Positions 25,350 through 32,194 of a stretch of DNA of 64,000 nt are shown here, piece after piece. Numbering within the stretch: position 1 is the stretch's first letter; each line of letters starts with the position of its first letter. The notes beneath the pieces were generated by a model that ran no database searches, was not told where the DNA came from, and saw only the letters and a program-made list of their open reading frames with translations. Source of the DNA: JAKIVR01 sp035933635 (GTDB lineage Archaea > Thermoplasmatota > Thermoplasmata > Lutacidiplasmatales > UBA184); assembly GCA_035933635.1 (NCBI GenBank), contig DASYYY010000008.1:82528-146527 (forward strand), given 5' to 3'. Both the position numbers and the translations under genes were made by a program.

Positions 25350-26163
25350 CGACCTCCTCGATCCCCTCGGCGTGGGGGGTTTGACCCCGGTGCGCGACCT
25401 CGACGAGCTCGGCGACGACGCTGACGGCGATCTCGGCCGGCGACTGGGCCCCGATCGGGAGACCGATGGGGGAACGGATCCGGGCGAGCTGCCCGTCGTT
25501 CAGGCCGCGGCGGCGCAGCTCGGCGAAGATGTGCGTACGTTTCGCGGCGCTGGCGATCAGCCCGATCGAGTTCGGGAAGATTCGAATCGAGCTCTCGAGC
25601 ACGTCCGTGTCCTTGCCGGCATCGTAGCCGAGCACATACAGGTGGGTATAGCGCTCGGGGACGAAGCGCACCCAGAGTTGGTCGGGGCTCACGACCTCGA
25701 GCCGGTCCGCGCCGGGGAACCGCTCGGCCCCGACCCATTCGGCGCGGTCATCGGCGACCGAGTAATCGTACTCGAGCGTGGGGAGCAAGGAGGCCAGGGC
25801 GTGCGCTACATGGCCGCCCCCCCACAGGAGGAGGTTCGGTCGGGCCGCAACGTACTCGATCGCGACGTCGACCGAGCCTCCGCACAGGCTCGGCAGCCCT
25901 CCGGGCTTCCAGGACTGGAGGTCGAAGTGCAGGAGGTCGCCGCGGCGATCCGCCAGCGCCTTTTTCGCCCGCGCCTTGACCTGTTCTTCCAGCGCCGCCC
26001 CGCCGACGGTCCCGAACGTCTCCCCGCTGGCCGTCACGAGCATCGTCGCGCCGAGCTTTCCCGGGACCGAGCCCACGGTACGGACCACGGTCGCGCGGAC
26101 GAACTCCTGGTGCGCGTCGAGCAGCTCGAGCGCGCGGCGAGTCAGACGTCGGTCCACCCTCAC
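25327..26163 (-). CDS. XdhC/CoxF-family molybdenum hydroxylase maturation protein
   Basis: 278 residues from the GTG at 26163, which overlaps the mobA-like stop as GTGA. The N-terminal XdhC domain has 'VVRTVGSVPGKLGATMLVTASGETFGTVGGAALEEQV' and a 'SLCGGSVDVAIEYV' segment. The C-terminal Rossmann-like domain has 'LLLWGGGHVAHALA', 'VADDRAEWVGAERFP' and 'PIGLPIGAQSPAEIAVSVVAELV'. XdhC proteins bind sulfurated Mo cofactor and insert it into the large subunit. It is co-transcribed with hcrCAB. Confidence 0.9.
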   Translation of the reverse strand: MRVDRRLTRRALELLDAHQEFVRATVVRTVGSVPGKLGATMLVTASGETFGTVGGAALEEQVKARAKKALADRRGDLLHFDLQSWKPGGLPSLCGGSVDVAIEYVAARPNLLLWGGGHVAHALASLLPTLEYDYSVADDRAEWVGAERFPGADRLEVVSPDQLWVRFVPERYTHLYVLGYDAGKDTDVLESSIRIFPNSIGLIASAAKRTHIFAELRRRGLNDGQLARIRSPIGLPIGAQSPAEIAVSVVAELVEVAHRGQTPHAEGIEEVDVVVRSP

Positions 26164-26777
26164 ACCTCGCGGGGGAGTCCGGACCCTCGCGCCCGCTCCA
26201 GGTCCTCCGGCGTATTCACATTGACCACCACACCGGGATCGTCGACGCGTACGCGCTGGACCTGGGGGCCGAGCTGGGGGATCAGGCGGTGGAGCGGTAC
26301 CTCGGGGGGGAGCCGGAGCGCGAGGCGCCAGGCCGGCTCCTTCAGGATCACCGGGTGGCCGCCGCGGCCGTCGAACTCCGGTATCGTCCAGACCGCGAGG
26401 AGGTCGGCGTCGCTCGCCCGCAGCAAACGGGGGAGGGTATGGGAGGAGACCAGCGGGTGGTCGACGGGCCAAAGGACGACGTCCTCTCCGGGGTCGACCT
26501 GCCTCAGCCCGGTATGGACCGAGCTGGTCTGGCCGCGCGCCCAGTCCGGATTCGTCACCCACTCCACGCTCGAGCGTTGGTCGGACGGGAGTCCCCCGCG
26601 GATCTCGTCGGAATGGGCCCCGAGGACCACCCAGATCCGGCCCACGCCGGCCTCCGCCATCAGCCGGATGACGCGGCCGAGCGCCGTCTCGCCCGAGACC
26701 GGCGCCAGCGCCTTGGGGTAGCCGCGCCAGCGCTCGGAGGCGCCCGCGCTCAGGATCAGTCCCGTCGGTTCGGTCAA
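26160..26777 (-). CDS. MobA/MocA-like molybdenum cofactor nucleotidyltransferase
   Basis: 205 residues. The nucleotide-binding 'LILSAGASERWRGYPKALAPV' corresponds to the LAAGxSxRMGxxK motif. It also has 'VVLGAHSDEI', 'PVDHPLVSSHTLPRLL', 'GHPVIL' and the closing 'VNTPEDLERA' of the MocA/CTP:Mo-cofactor cytidylyltransferase family. It probably adds CMP (or GMP) to the cofactor used by the downstream hydroxylase. First gene of the operon, divergent from rps19e. Confidence 0.87.
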   Translation of the reverse strand: MTEPTGLILSAGASERWRGYPKALAPVSGETALGRVIRLMAEAGVGRIWVVLGAHSDEIRGGLPSDQRSSVEWVTNPDWARGQTSSVHTGLRQVDPGEDVVLWPVDHPLVSSHTLPRLLRASDADLLAVWTIPEFDGRGGHPVILKEPAWRLALRLPPEVPLHRLIPQLGPQVQRVRVDDPGVVVNVNTPEDLERARGSGLPREV

Positions 26778-26835
26778 CTCCGCAGAGGTCCCCCCACGAG
26801 GTCCACCCTCGAGGGTGGCGCGACACCGTCAACGC

Positions 26836-26850
26836 GTGTTATATATGGTG
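26836..26850 (+). promoter_or_regulatory. TATA box of the ribosomal cluster
   Basis: TTATATAT at 26839-26846 lies about 28 nt upstream of the rps19e ATG at 26871, the right spacing for a nearly leaderless transcript. It lies in the intergenic region divergent from the molybdenum operon. Confidence 0.65.
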
Positions 26851-26870
26851 GCTAGGTGGCCGCCGCGCTC

Positions 26871-27326
26871 ATGTCCCACCCGGTCGACGTACCTCCGTCC
26901 ACGCTGCTCCCCCGGCTCGCGCAGGAACTGCGCGGTCGCAATTCCGTCACCCCGCCCGCCTGGGCCGCCTTCGCCAAGACCGGGGTCCACAAGTCGAAGG
27001 CGCCGGTCCAGCCCGATTGGTGGTACCTCCGCAGCGCCTCGGTGCTCCGCAAGATCCACATGCGCGGCCCCGTCGGGATCGAGCGGCTGGCCGCCGAGTA
27101 CGGCGGCAAGCGCGACCGCGGCTCCGCACCCTACCATGCGCGCAGCGGCTCCCGGTCGATCACCCGCGAGATCGTCCAGCAGCTGGAGAGCTCCGGGCTC
27201 GTCCGGCCCGAGAAGAAGAAGGGCCGACGGTTGACGCCGGAAGGAACGAAGCTCCTCGACGCCGTCTCGCGCGAGGTCCTCAAGGGCTTGAGCGAGCGCC
27301 AGCCCGAACTGAGGAAATACCTCTGA
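26871..27326 (+). CDS. rps19e: Ribosomal protein eS19
   Basis: About 151 residues. The eS19 pattern is complete: 'DVPPSTLLPRLAQELR', 'PPAWAAFAKTGVHKSKAPVQPDWWYLRSASVLRKIHMRGPVGIERLAAEYGG' elements and the winged helix ending 'LTPEGTKLLDAVSREVLK'. The TATA box spacing favours ATG 26871 over GTG 26856. It heads a run with PDCD5, eL39, eL31 and aIF6, an order seen in many archaea. Confidence 0.95.
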   Translation: MSHPVDVPPSTLLPRLAQELRGRNSVTPPAWAAFAKTGVHKSKAPVQPDWWYLRSASVLRKIHMRGPVGIERLAAEYGGKRDRGSAPYHARSGSRSITREIVQQLESSGLVRPEKKKGRRLTPEGTKLLDAVSREVLKGLSERQPELRKYL

Positions 27327-27352
27327 AGGCTGGTCGTCGCGGACGGTGATCG

Positions 27353-27718
27353 ATGTCGGGCTACCCGGACGACGCCGAGCTCGCCGAGCTCCGGCGCCGC
27401 CGTCTCCAGCAGTTGCAGGAGATGCAAGCCGGCGGGGGTTCGCCGAACGCCGCCTATGCCCAGGCCCAGCAGGCGGAGATGGACCGGCGCGAGGCCGAGC
27501 GGGCCGAGGCGCTCCGACGGATCATGACCCCCGAGGCGCGCGAACGGCTCGGCCGGATCCGGCTCGCCAAGCCCGATGTCGCGAACGCGGTCGAGCAGCA
27601 GGTCCTCTCGCTCGCCGCTTCGGGTCGGCTGCAGCGGATGGTCGACGACAATACGCTCCGAGCGCTCCTCGAGCGGATCATGCCCGAGAAGCGCGAGATC
27701 CACATCACGCGCCGCTAA
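27353..27718 (+). CDS. PDCD5-family DNA-binding protein
   Basis: 121 residues. The charged N-terminal helix 'DDAELAELRRRRLQQLQEMQ' and the three-helix core 'ILTPEARERL'-like (here 'IMTPEARERLGRIRLAKPDVANAVEQQVLSL') and 'DDNTLRALLERI' identify the archaeal homologue of human PDCD5/TFAR19. Small basic nucleic-acid-binding protein of uncertain role, almost always next to rps19e in archaea. Confidence 0.93.
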   Translation: MSGYPDDAELAELRRRRLQQLQEMQAGGGSPNAAYAQAQQAEMDRREAERAEALRRIMTPEARERLGRIRLAKPDVANAVEQQVLSLAASGRLQRMVDDNTLRALLERIMPEKREIHITRR

Positions 27719-27736
27719 CGGGGAGGTTCACCGATC

Positions 27737-27895
27737 ATGGCCAACCGTAGGAAGTCGCTCGCCCGCAAGACCCGCCTGTTCCGGGCCGTCAAGAGCAACC
27801 GCCGAGTCCCCGCCTGGGTGATGCAGCGGACGAGCCGCCGCTTCACCCGCCATCCCAAACGCCGCAGCTGGAAGCGCGGCCACATGCAGCTGTAG
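27737..27895 (+). CDS. rpl39e: Ribosomal protein eL39
   Basis: Only 52 codons. The product begins 'MANRRKSLARKTRLFRAVK' and contains 'NRRVPAWVMQRTSRRF' and 'HPKRRSWKRG', the strongly basic, tryptophan-containing pattern of eL39 that lines the exit tunnel. GGGAGG lies 13 nt upstream of the ATG. It sits between PDCD5 and eL31 as expected. Confidence 0.95.
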   Translation: MANRRKSLARKTRLFRAVKSNRRVPAWVMQRTSRRFTRHPKRRSWKRGHMQL

Positions 27896-27907
27896 GGAGC
27901 GTCGACG

Positions 27908-28204
27908 ATGGCACGGAACGCACCGAAGGCCCGCGGCGAGGAGCTCGAGCGCGAGTACACCGTCCCGCTACGCGCGAGCCAGCACCAACCCTCGCGCCGG
28001 CGCCGCGCCGGTCACGCCCTCGAGACCGTCCGCCGGTTCGTCGCCCGGCACATGAAGGGCGAGCACGCGCAGGTCTGGATCGACCCGCGCCTGAACGAGT
28101 ACATCTGGACGCGCGGCGTGCAGCATCTCCCGCGCAACGTCCGAATCAAGGCCATCCGCTTCGAGGACGGCCTCATCGAGGTCGACCTCATGGAAGGGGA
28201 GTAG
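27908..28204 (+). CDS. rpl31e: Ribosomal protein eL31
   Basis: 98 residues. 'EREYTVPLR', 'RRAGHALETVRRFVARHMK', 'VWIDPRLNEYIWTRGVQHLPRNVRIKA' and the 'VDLMEGE' tail match eL31, which lies at the exit-tunnel rim. It starts 12 nt after the eL39 stop. Confidence 0.95.
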   Translation: MARNAPKARGEELEREYTVPLRASQHQPSRRRRAGHALETVRRFVARHMKGEHAQVWIDPRLNEYIWTRGVQHLPRNVRIKAIRFEDGLIEVDLMEGE

Positions 28205-28228
28205 TCCCTTTGTCCGGGAGCGGTCGGA

Positions 28229-28894
28229 GTGCCGGTCGGGCGCGCGACGATCTCCGGTAGCCCCTACCTCGGGGTCTACATCCGGACCGGGGAGTCGGTC
28301 GCGGTCGTGCCCCCCTCGGCACCGGCGAACCTTCGCCGCGAGCTCGAGCGACTGTTGTCGGTCAAGGTGTTCACGGGCACCGTCTCGGAGAGCGAGCTCC
28401 TCGGCGCCCTGCTCGCCTTCAACTCCCACGGGGTCATCGTCGGCGACCGGCTGGATAAGGTCGAGCGCGCACGCCTCGAGTCGGTCGGGCCGGTGAGCGA
28501 GATCCGGGTCCGGCAGAACGCGCTCGGGAACAACGTGCTGGCCAATGACCGCGGGGCGCTCGTCCACCCGGAGTTCTCCGAAGAGGCGATTCGCCAGGTG
28601 CGCGAGGGACTGAAGGTCCCGGTGCAGCGGGGCACGGTCGCCGGGCTCGGCACCGTCGGGATGGCCGCGGTCGCGACGAACAAGGGCGTCGTCGTCCACC
28701 CCCGTACCACCGAGGCCGAGACCAAGGTGATCACCGAGGCGCTCGGTGCGCCCGTCCACAAATCGACGGCGAACTTCGGCGTCTCCGTCGTGGGGGCTTG
28801 CCTCGTGGCGAACTCCCGCGGGTTCGTGGCCGGGACTCCGACGACCTCGGTGGAGATCGTCCACCTGCAGGAAGGTTTCCAGGTCTTTGACTAG
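28229..28894 (+). CDS. eif6: Translation initiation factor aIF6
   Basis: 221 residues from a GTG. The five-fold pentein repeat of IF6 is visible: 'SPYLGVYIRTGESVAVVP', 'SHGVIVGDRL', 'NNVLANDRGALVHPEFSEEA', 'ATNKGVVVHPRTTEAE' and 'VANSRGFVAGTPTTSVEIVHLQEGF'. It binds the large subunit and prevents premature subunit joining. The usual downstream partners (eL20/LX, prefoldin alpha) are absent; the next gene is convergent rps17e. Confidence 0.95.
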   Translation: MPVGRATISGSPYLGVYIRTGESVAVVPPSAPANLRRELERLLSVKVFTGTVSESELLGALLAFNSHGVIVGDRLDKVERARLESVGPVSEIRVRQNALGNNVLANDRGALVHPEFSEEAIRQVREGLKVPVQRGTVAGLGTVGMAAVATNKGVVVHPRTTEAETKVITEALGAPVHKSTANFGVSVVGACLVANSRGFVAGTPTTSVEIVHLQEGFQVFD

Positions 28895-28922
28895 CCCGCG
28901 GGGTTCGCGGACCGTCTCCGAT

Positions 28923-29147
28923 TCAGGTCCCGCGCTTGCGCTTCATGTACCGGGTCGCGTACCCCGCGATCCGGTTGGCGAGCTTCTTGTAGGTCACGCG
29001 CTGGACACCGTCCTGCTCGATCCGCAGATCGGTCAGCTCCAGGACCTTCTGCTTGTTGTGGGCAAAATCCCCGTTGAACGCGTCGGGGTGGATACGAATG
29101 AGCTCGGTGGCGACCCGCTTGATGTAGGTCTGCCGGATATTGCCCAT
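28923..29147 (-). CDS. rps17e: Ribosomal protein eS17
   Basis: 74 residues. 'MGNIRQTYIKRVATELIRIHPDAFNGDFAHNK' and 'KKLANRIAGYATRYMKRK' match archaeal eS17. A GTTATATGG box on this strand at 29171-29182 is about 28 nt upstream, again predicting a leaderless mRNA. Confidence 0.95.
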   Translation of the reverse strand: MGNIRQTYIKRVATELIRIHPDAFNGDFAHNKQKVLELTDLRIEQDGVQRVTYKKLANRIAGYATRYMKRKRGT

Positions 29148-29477
29148 GTGGGCCGCGCCGACTAAGGTGCCCCATATAACCGTTCCTCGACGGGAGAGCG
29201 GTCCGCCGTCGTCGGCAGCGGGGCGAGCCCCGAGAGCGGGACCCGTAGGCGCGACCGCCCCAGAAGTAACCGCCTGACCGGTCGGTCACGGCCCGGAGCG
29301 CTCGAGATTCCCGTCGGGGCGGCGCAGAGTCTGCGCCTCAGTTAGGCGGGAAGGCACAAATAGGCCAACCCCGCCTATTTCTTCCGCGTGTATCCAAATT
29401 TTGCCTCATATTGCACCCCCCCGCACCGTCGCACCGGTGTGCGGTAGGCGTCGATCGATCGGTACCGGATCGTTCGG
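29148..29477. promoter_or_regulatory. Divergent intergenic region with inverted repeats
   Basis: 330 nt between rps17e and the VWA operon without a gene. It holds the rps17e TATA box (29171-29182), a GGCGCAG/CTGCGCC hairpin with 3-nt loop (29321-29337), and an AAATAGGC/GCCTATTT inverted repeat with a 7-nt spacer (29358-29380), the latter nested with TAGGCGGG/CCCGCCTA (29343-29377). An AT-rich stretch at about 29391-29415 probably contains the promoter of the VWA operon. Confidence 0.5.
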
Positions 29478-31004
29478 ATGATCGACGCAGAACCGTACGC
29501 GGGTGCCCAGCCCCTCCCGCAGAAGGACCGGCACATCCTGATCCTGGACCTGTCCAAGAGCATGCTCGCCCCGTTGCCGGACACCGAGGCGCAGGGGATC
29601 GAGCAGCAGAAGATCGAGGTCGCCCGGACCGCCGTTTACCGGATCCTGGAGAACGCCGCGAACACCGGGACCTCGTTCGGATTGATCACCTTCACCGAGA
29701 ACGTGCGCGTGGCGGTCCCGCTCAGCGACATCCATCGCGAGAATCTCCCGTACATCGAGGGACTGATCTCGATGCTCCAGCCGAGCGGCCGCTCGGCCAT
29801 CTGGGACGCGCTCGCCCTCGGCGCCGACCTCCTGCGCGGGATGAACGGAGGCGTGCGCGGGACGCTCGTGCTCGTCACCGACGGCTGGGACAACGCCTCG
29901 ACCCGGTTCACCGTCGTCCACCCGCAGGTCCCGCAGACCAATCCCGGTCCGAGACAGAACCTCGTCGAGCACATGCTGCCGTCGGGCTCGGAACTGACGC
30001 TGCGGGTCATTGGGATCGGCAACGGCGTCGAGCGCGACAAGGGCGTCGACTCCGCGAGCATGGGGGTCTTCATGAGCGAGCTCAACCGCCGCGCCCTCGA
30101 GCTCGCCGCCACCGTCGCCGTCAGCTACCAGGAGGTCGTCACCGGCTCGCAGCTGTTCAGCCAGATGGTCAACGCGTTCCTCGACGTCGGGTTCGAGGGC
30201 GTCCGCCCGCTCGAGCAGCTCCATCCGGAGGAGCTCGCGCGGCACGCCGCCAGCGCCGCGCGCGCGCTCAAGGAGCCCGAGAGCCACTCCACCCTCGGGC
30301 GGATCGCCTATCCCCACGGCGCCCCGGCCGGACCGGACGGGTCGGCCGACCCCGCCCCGCCGGCCGACGGGGCGGCGCTCGAGGTCGACGTCGTCCACGC
30401 CCCCGGTGGCGCGCCGCCGCCCTACCTGCGCGACCGGTACGGGCCCCTCGGCGTCGTGATCGAGGCCTACCTGATGCAGGACTACGACCGGGCGCTCGAT
30501 CGGCTCCAGCGCGCCCGCTCGATCCTCCCCGCCGTCACCCGGCACTACTGGGAGGCGCGGATCCAGTACGCGAAGGGCCAGGTCGTCGAGGCCGCGCGGG
30601 CGCTCCTGCTCGCTTGGGGCGAGGCCGAGCATCTCCCGCTCGAGTCGCGCGGACGGATCGTCCGGCGACTCGCGCTCTTGCAGGCCCGCATCCAGAACGA
30701 CAAGGAGACCGAAACGCTGGTGCACTTCTTCGAGGAGACCGAGGCGCACCTCGCCAAGTCCGACCCGAAGTACCGCAACCAGCTGCTGCTGCTCTTCGAC
30801 CGGCTGATGGACCTGCGGAGCACCTACCAGCTGACCCGGCTCGAGGGGGACTCGGCCGCGCAGGGCGCCGCGGCCAAGCACGAGGAGGCGGTCGAGGCGA
30901 TCTTCAGCCAGCTCCAGGACGCCCGCCTCGAGAACACCTCGGGCGATCCCCACATCGAGGGGGCGCTCGACTTCATCGAGATCTGTCTCGCGGAGATGCG
31001 CTAG
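29478..31004 (+). CDS. VWA-domain protein with TPR-like C-terminus
   Basis: 508 residues. The von Willebrand A domain fills about 15-230 with an intact MIDAS: D24-x-S26-x-S28 ('ILDLSKSM'), a Thr-containing loop ('ANTGTSFGLITF') and 'LVLVTDGWDNA'. It is followed by a Pro-rich linker (about 280-310) and TPR-like helices ('YLMQDYDRALDRLQRARSILP', 'YAKGQVVEAARALLLAWGEA'). No signal peptide, so it is cytoplasmic. First gene of a three-gene operon with a P-loop GTPase-like protein (17-nt gap) and a giant coiled-coil protein. The VWA probably mediates metal-dependent binding within that system. Confidence 0.82.
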   Translation: MIDAEPYAGAQPLPQKDRHILILDLSKSMLAPLPDTEAQGIEQQKIEVARTAVYRILENAANTGTSFGLITFTENVRVAVPLSDIHRENLPYIEGLISMLQPSGRSAIWDALALGADLLRGMNGGVRGTLVLVTDGWDNASTRFTVVHPQVPQTNPGPRQNLVEHMLPSGSELTLRVIGIGNGVERDKGVDSASMGVFMSELNRRALELAATVAVSYQEVVTGSQLFSQMVNAFLDVGFEGVRPLEQLHPEELARHAASAARALKEPESHSTLGRIAYPHGAPAGPDGSADPAPPADGAALEVDVVHAPGGAPPPYLRDRYGPLGVVIEAYLMQDYDRALDRLQRARSILPAVTRHYWEARIQYAKGQVVEAARALLLAWGEAEHLPLESRGRIVRRLALLQARIQNDKETETLVHFFEETEAHLAKSDPKYRNQLLLLFDRLMDLRSTYQLTRLEGDSAAQGAAAKHEEAVEAIFSQLQDARLENTSGDPHIEGALDFIEICLAEMR

Positions 31005-31021
31005 GAGGAACTCACCGACCG

Positions 31022-32194
31022 ATGCCCGTGACCAAGACCGCCAAGACCCGGACGAAGGGACCGGCGAAGAAACGCGAGGAGAAGGGACCGGCGGCCGACG
31101 CCGCCCGGATCGCCGTCGTCGGGATACCCGCGTCGGGGAAGACGACCTATTTCCGATTCCTGTCCGGTCACTTCGGCCTGAACCTCCCCGTCGTCTATGT
31201 CCCGGCGCGTACGGGGGCGCTGCCGCTACCGCTCTACGGAGACCTCGACACCGAGGTCGTGCTCGAGGAGACCACCTACGAGACGACCGACCCCAACGAC
31301 CCCGAGGGCGGGCTCGACACGACAACGCGCTACTACGTCAACAAACCGATGGAGGACAAGCGCAAGCTCTGGGTCGAGCTCGCCGCCGGGCGCGAGGAGC
31401 AGGGGGTACTGACGAAGTACCCGCTCCCGACGAAGTTCAACCAGTTCGTCGAGATGAAGATGCACTTCCGCTACGGCACCGAGAACGGCGGGGGGCCGAC
31501 GAGCCGCCCGATGATCCTCCACACCATCGACGAGGCCGGCGGGATCATCTCCGACTACTTCACCTACGACCGACTCTGGCTCGATTCCGTGGACAAGGAG
31601 GTCGAGGAGCGGAGCTGCCGGGTCATCCCCCACTTCGATTCCTGGCGGCCGGACCGACGGGACCTCTGGCGTCGCGGGCTGACGCTCTTGGGCCACTTCG
31701 TCTGCGAGGCCGACGGGATCGTGCTGCTGCTGTCGCCGGCGCTCCCGTCGCTGCGCGACCAGGCCCAGCAGGTCAACCTCGCCCGGGGCGTGTTCAAGTA
31801 CTGCCGCCAGAACAACATCCCGCTCGTGCTCGCCATCTCCAAGGCCGACCGGCTGAGGGACTTCTACAACGAGGTCGAGCATTCGGTCAAGGAGCGCGGC
31901 TACGAGAGCCACTTCGACCCCTACGACTTCCTTGTCTCCAAGGACGGCGCCGGCATGGGCACGATCCTCGCCGCCAACGAAGGTCGCGGGATCTCGGCCA
32001 AGGAGGACGTCTTCCTGATCTCGTCGGCGGTCTCGAGCGGCGAGGGCGTCCCGATGCTGCTCAACGACGCCTCGCTCTTCCCCCAGTCCAACGGCGGCGA
32101 GGTGCCGGGGGTGCCGGTGATGGTCAACACGACGCTCCCGCTCGCGCGGGTCTGCGAACGCGTCCTGGAGAAGCGCGCGACCCGCGGTGGGTGA
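31022..32194 (+). CDS. P-loop GTPase-like protein (DO-GTPase-like)
   Basis: 390 residues from ATG 31022, preceded by GGAGG. A Lys-rich N-terminus of about 28 residues precedes Walker A GIPASGKT (34-41). 'HTIDEAGG' resembles a switch II D-x-x-G, and 'LVLAISKADRL' an N/T-K-x-D specificity motif. A long insertion ('YETTDPNDPEGGLDTTTRYYVNK') lies between switch regions. This is the layout of stand-alone TRAFAC-like GTPases in bacterial conflict systems (DO-GTPase group). The nucleotide specificity is inferred. Its stop overlaps the next start (TGATG). Confidence 0.75.
   Translation: MPVTKTAKTRTKGPAKKREEKGPAADAARIAVVGIPASGKTTYFRFLSGHFGLNLPVVYVPARTGALPLPLYGDLDTEVVLEETTYETTDPNDPEGGLDTTTRYYVNKPMEDKRKLWVELAAGREEQGVLTKYPLPTKFNQFVEMKMHFRYGTENGGGPTSRPMILHTIDEAGGIISDYFTYDRLWLDSVDKEVEERSCRVIPHFDSWRPDRRDLWRRGLTLLGHFVCEADGIVLLLSPALPSLRDQAQQVNLARGVFKYCRQNNIPLVLAISKADRLRDFYNEVEHSVKERGYESHFDPYDFLVSKDGAGMGTILAANEGRGISAKEDVFLISSAVSSGEGVPMLLNDASLFPQSNGGEVPGVPVMVNTTLPLARVCERVLEKRATRGG

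Noticed and set aside
22779..25424. Very long rightward open frame (about 880 codons) across the Mo-hydroxylase genes
   Set aside because: It is the antisense of hcrA and hcrC; high GC leaves stops rare. The leftward proteins carry all family motifs.
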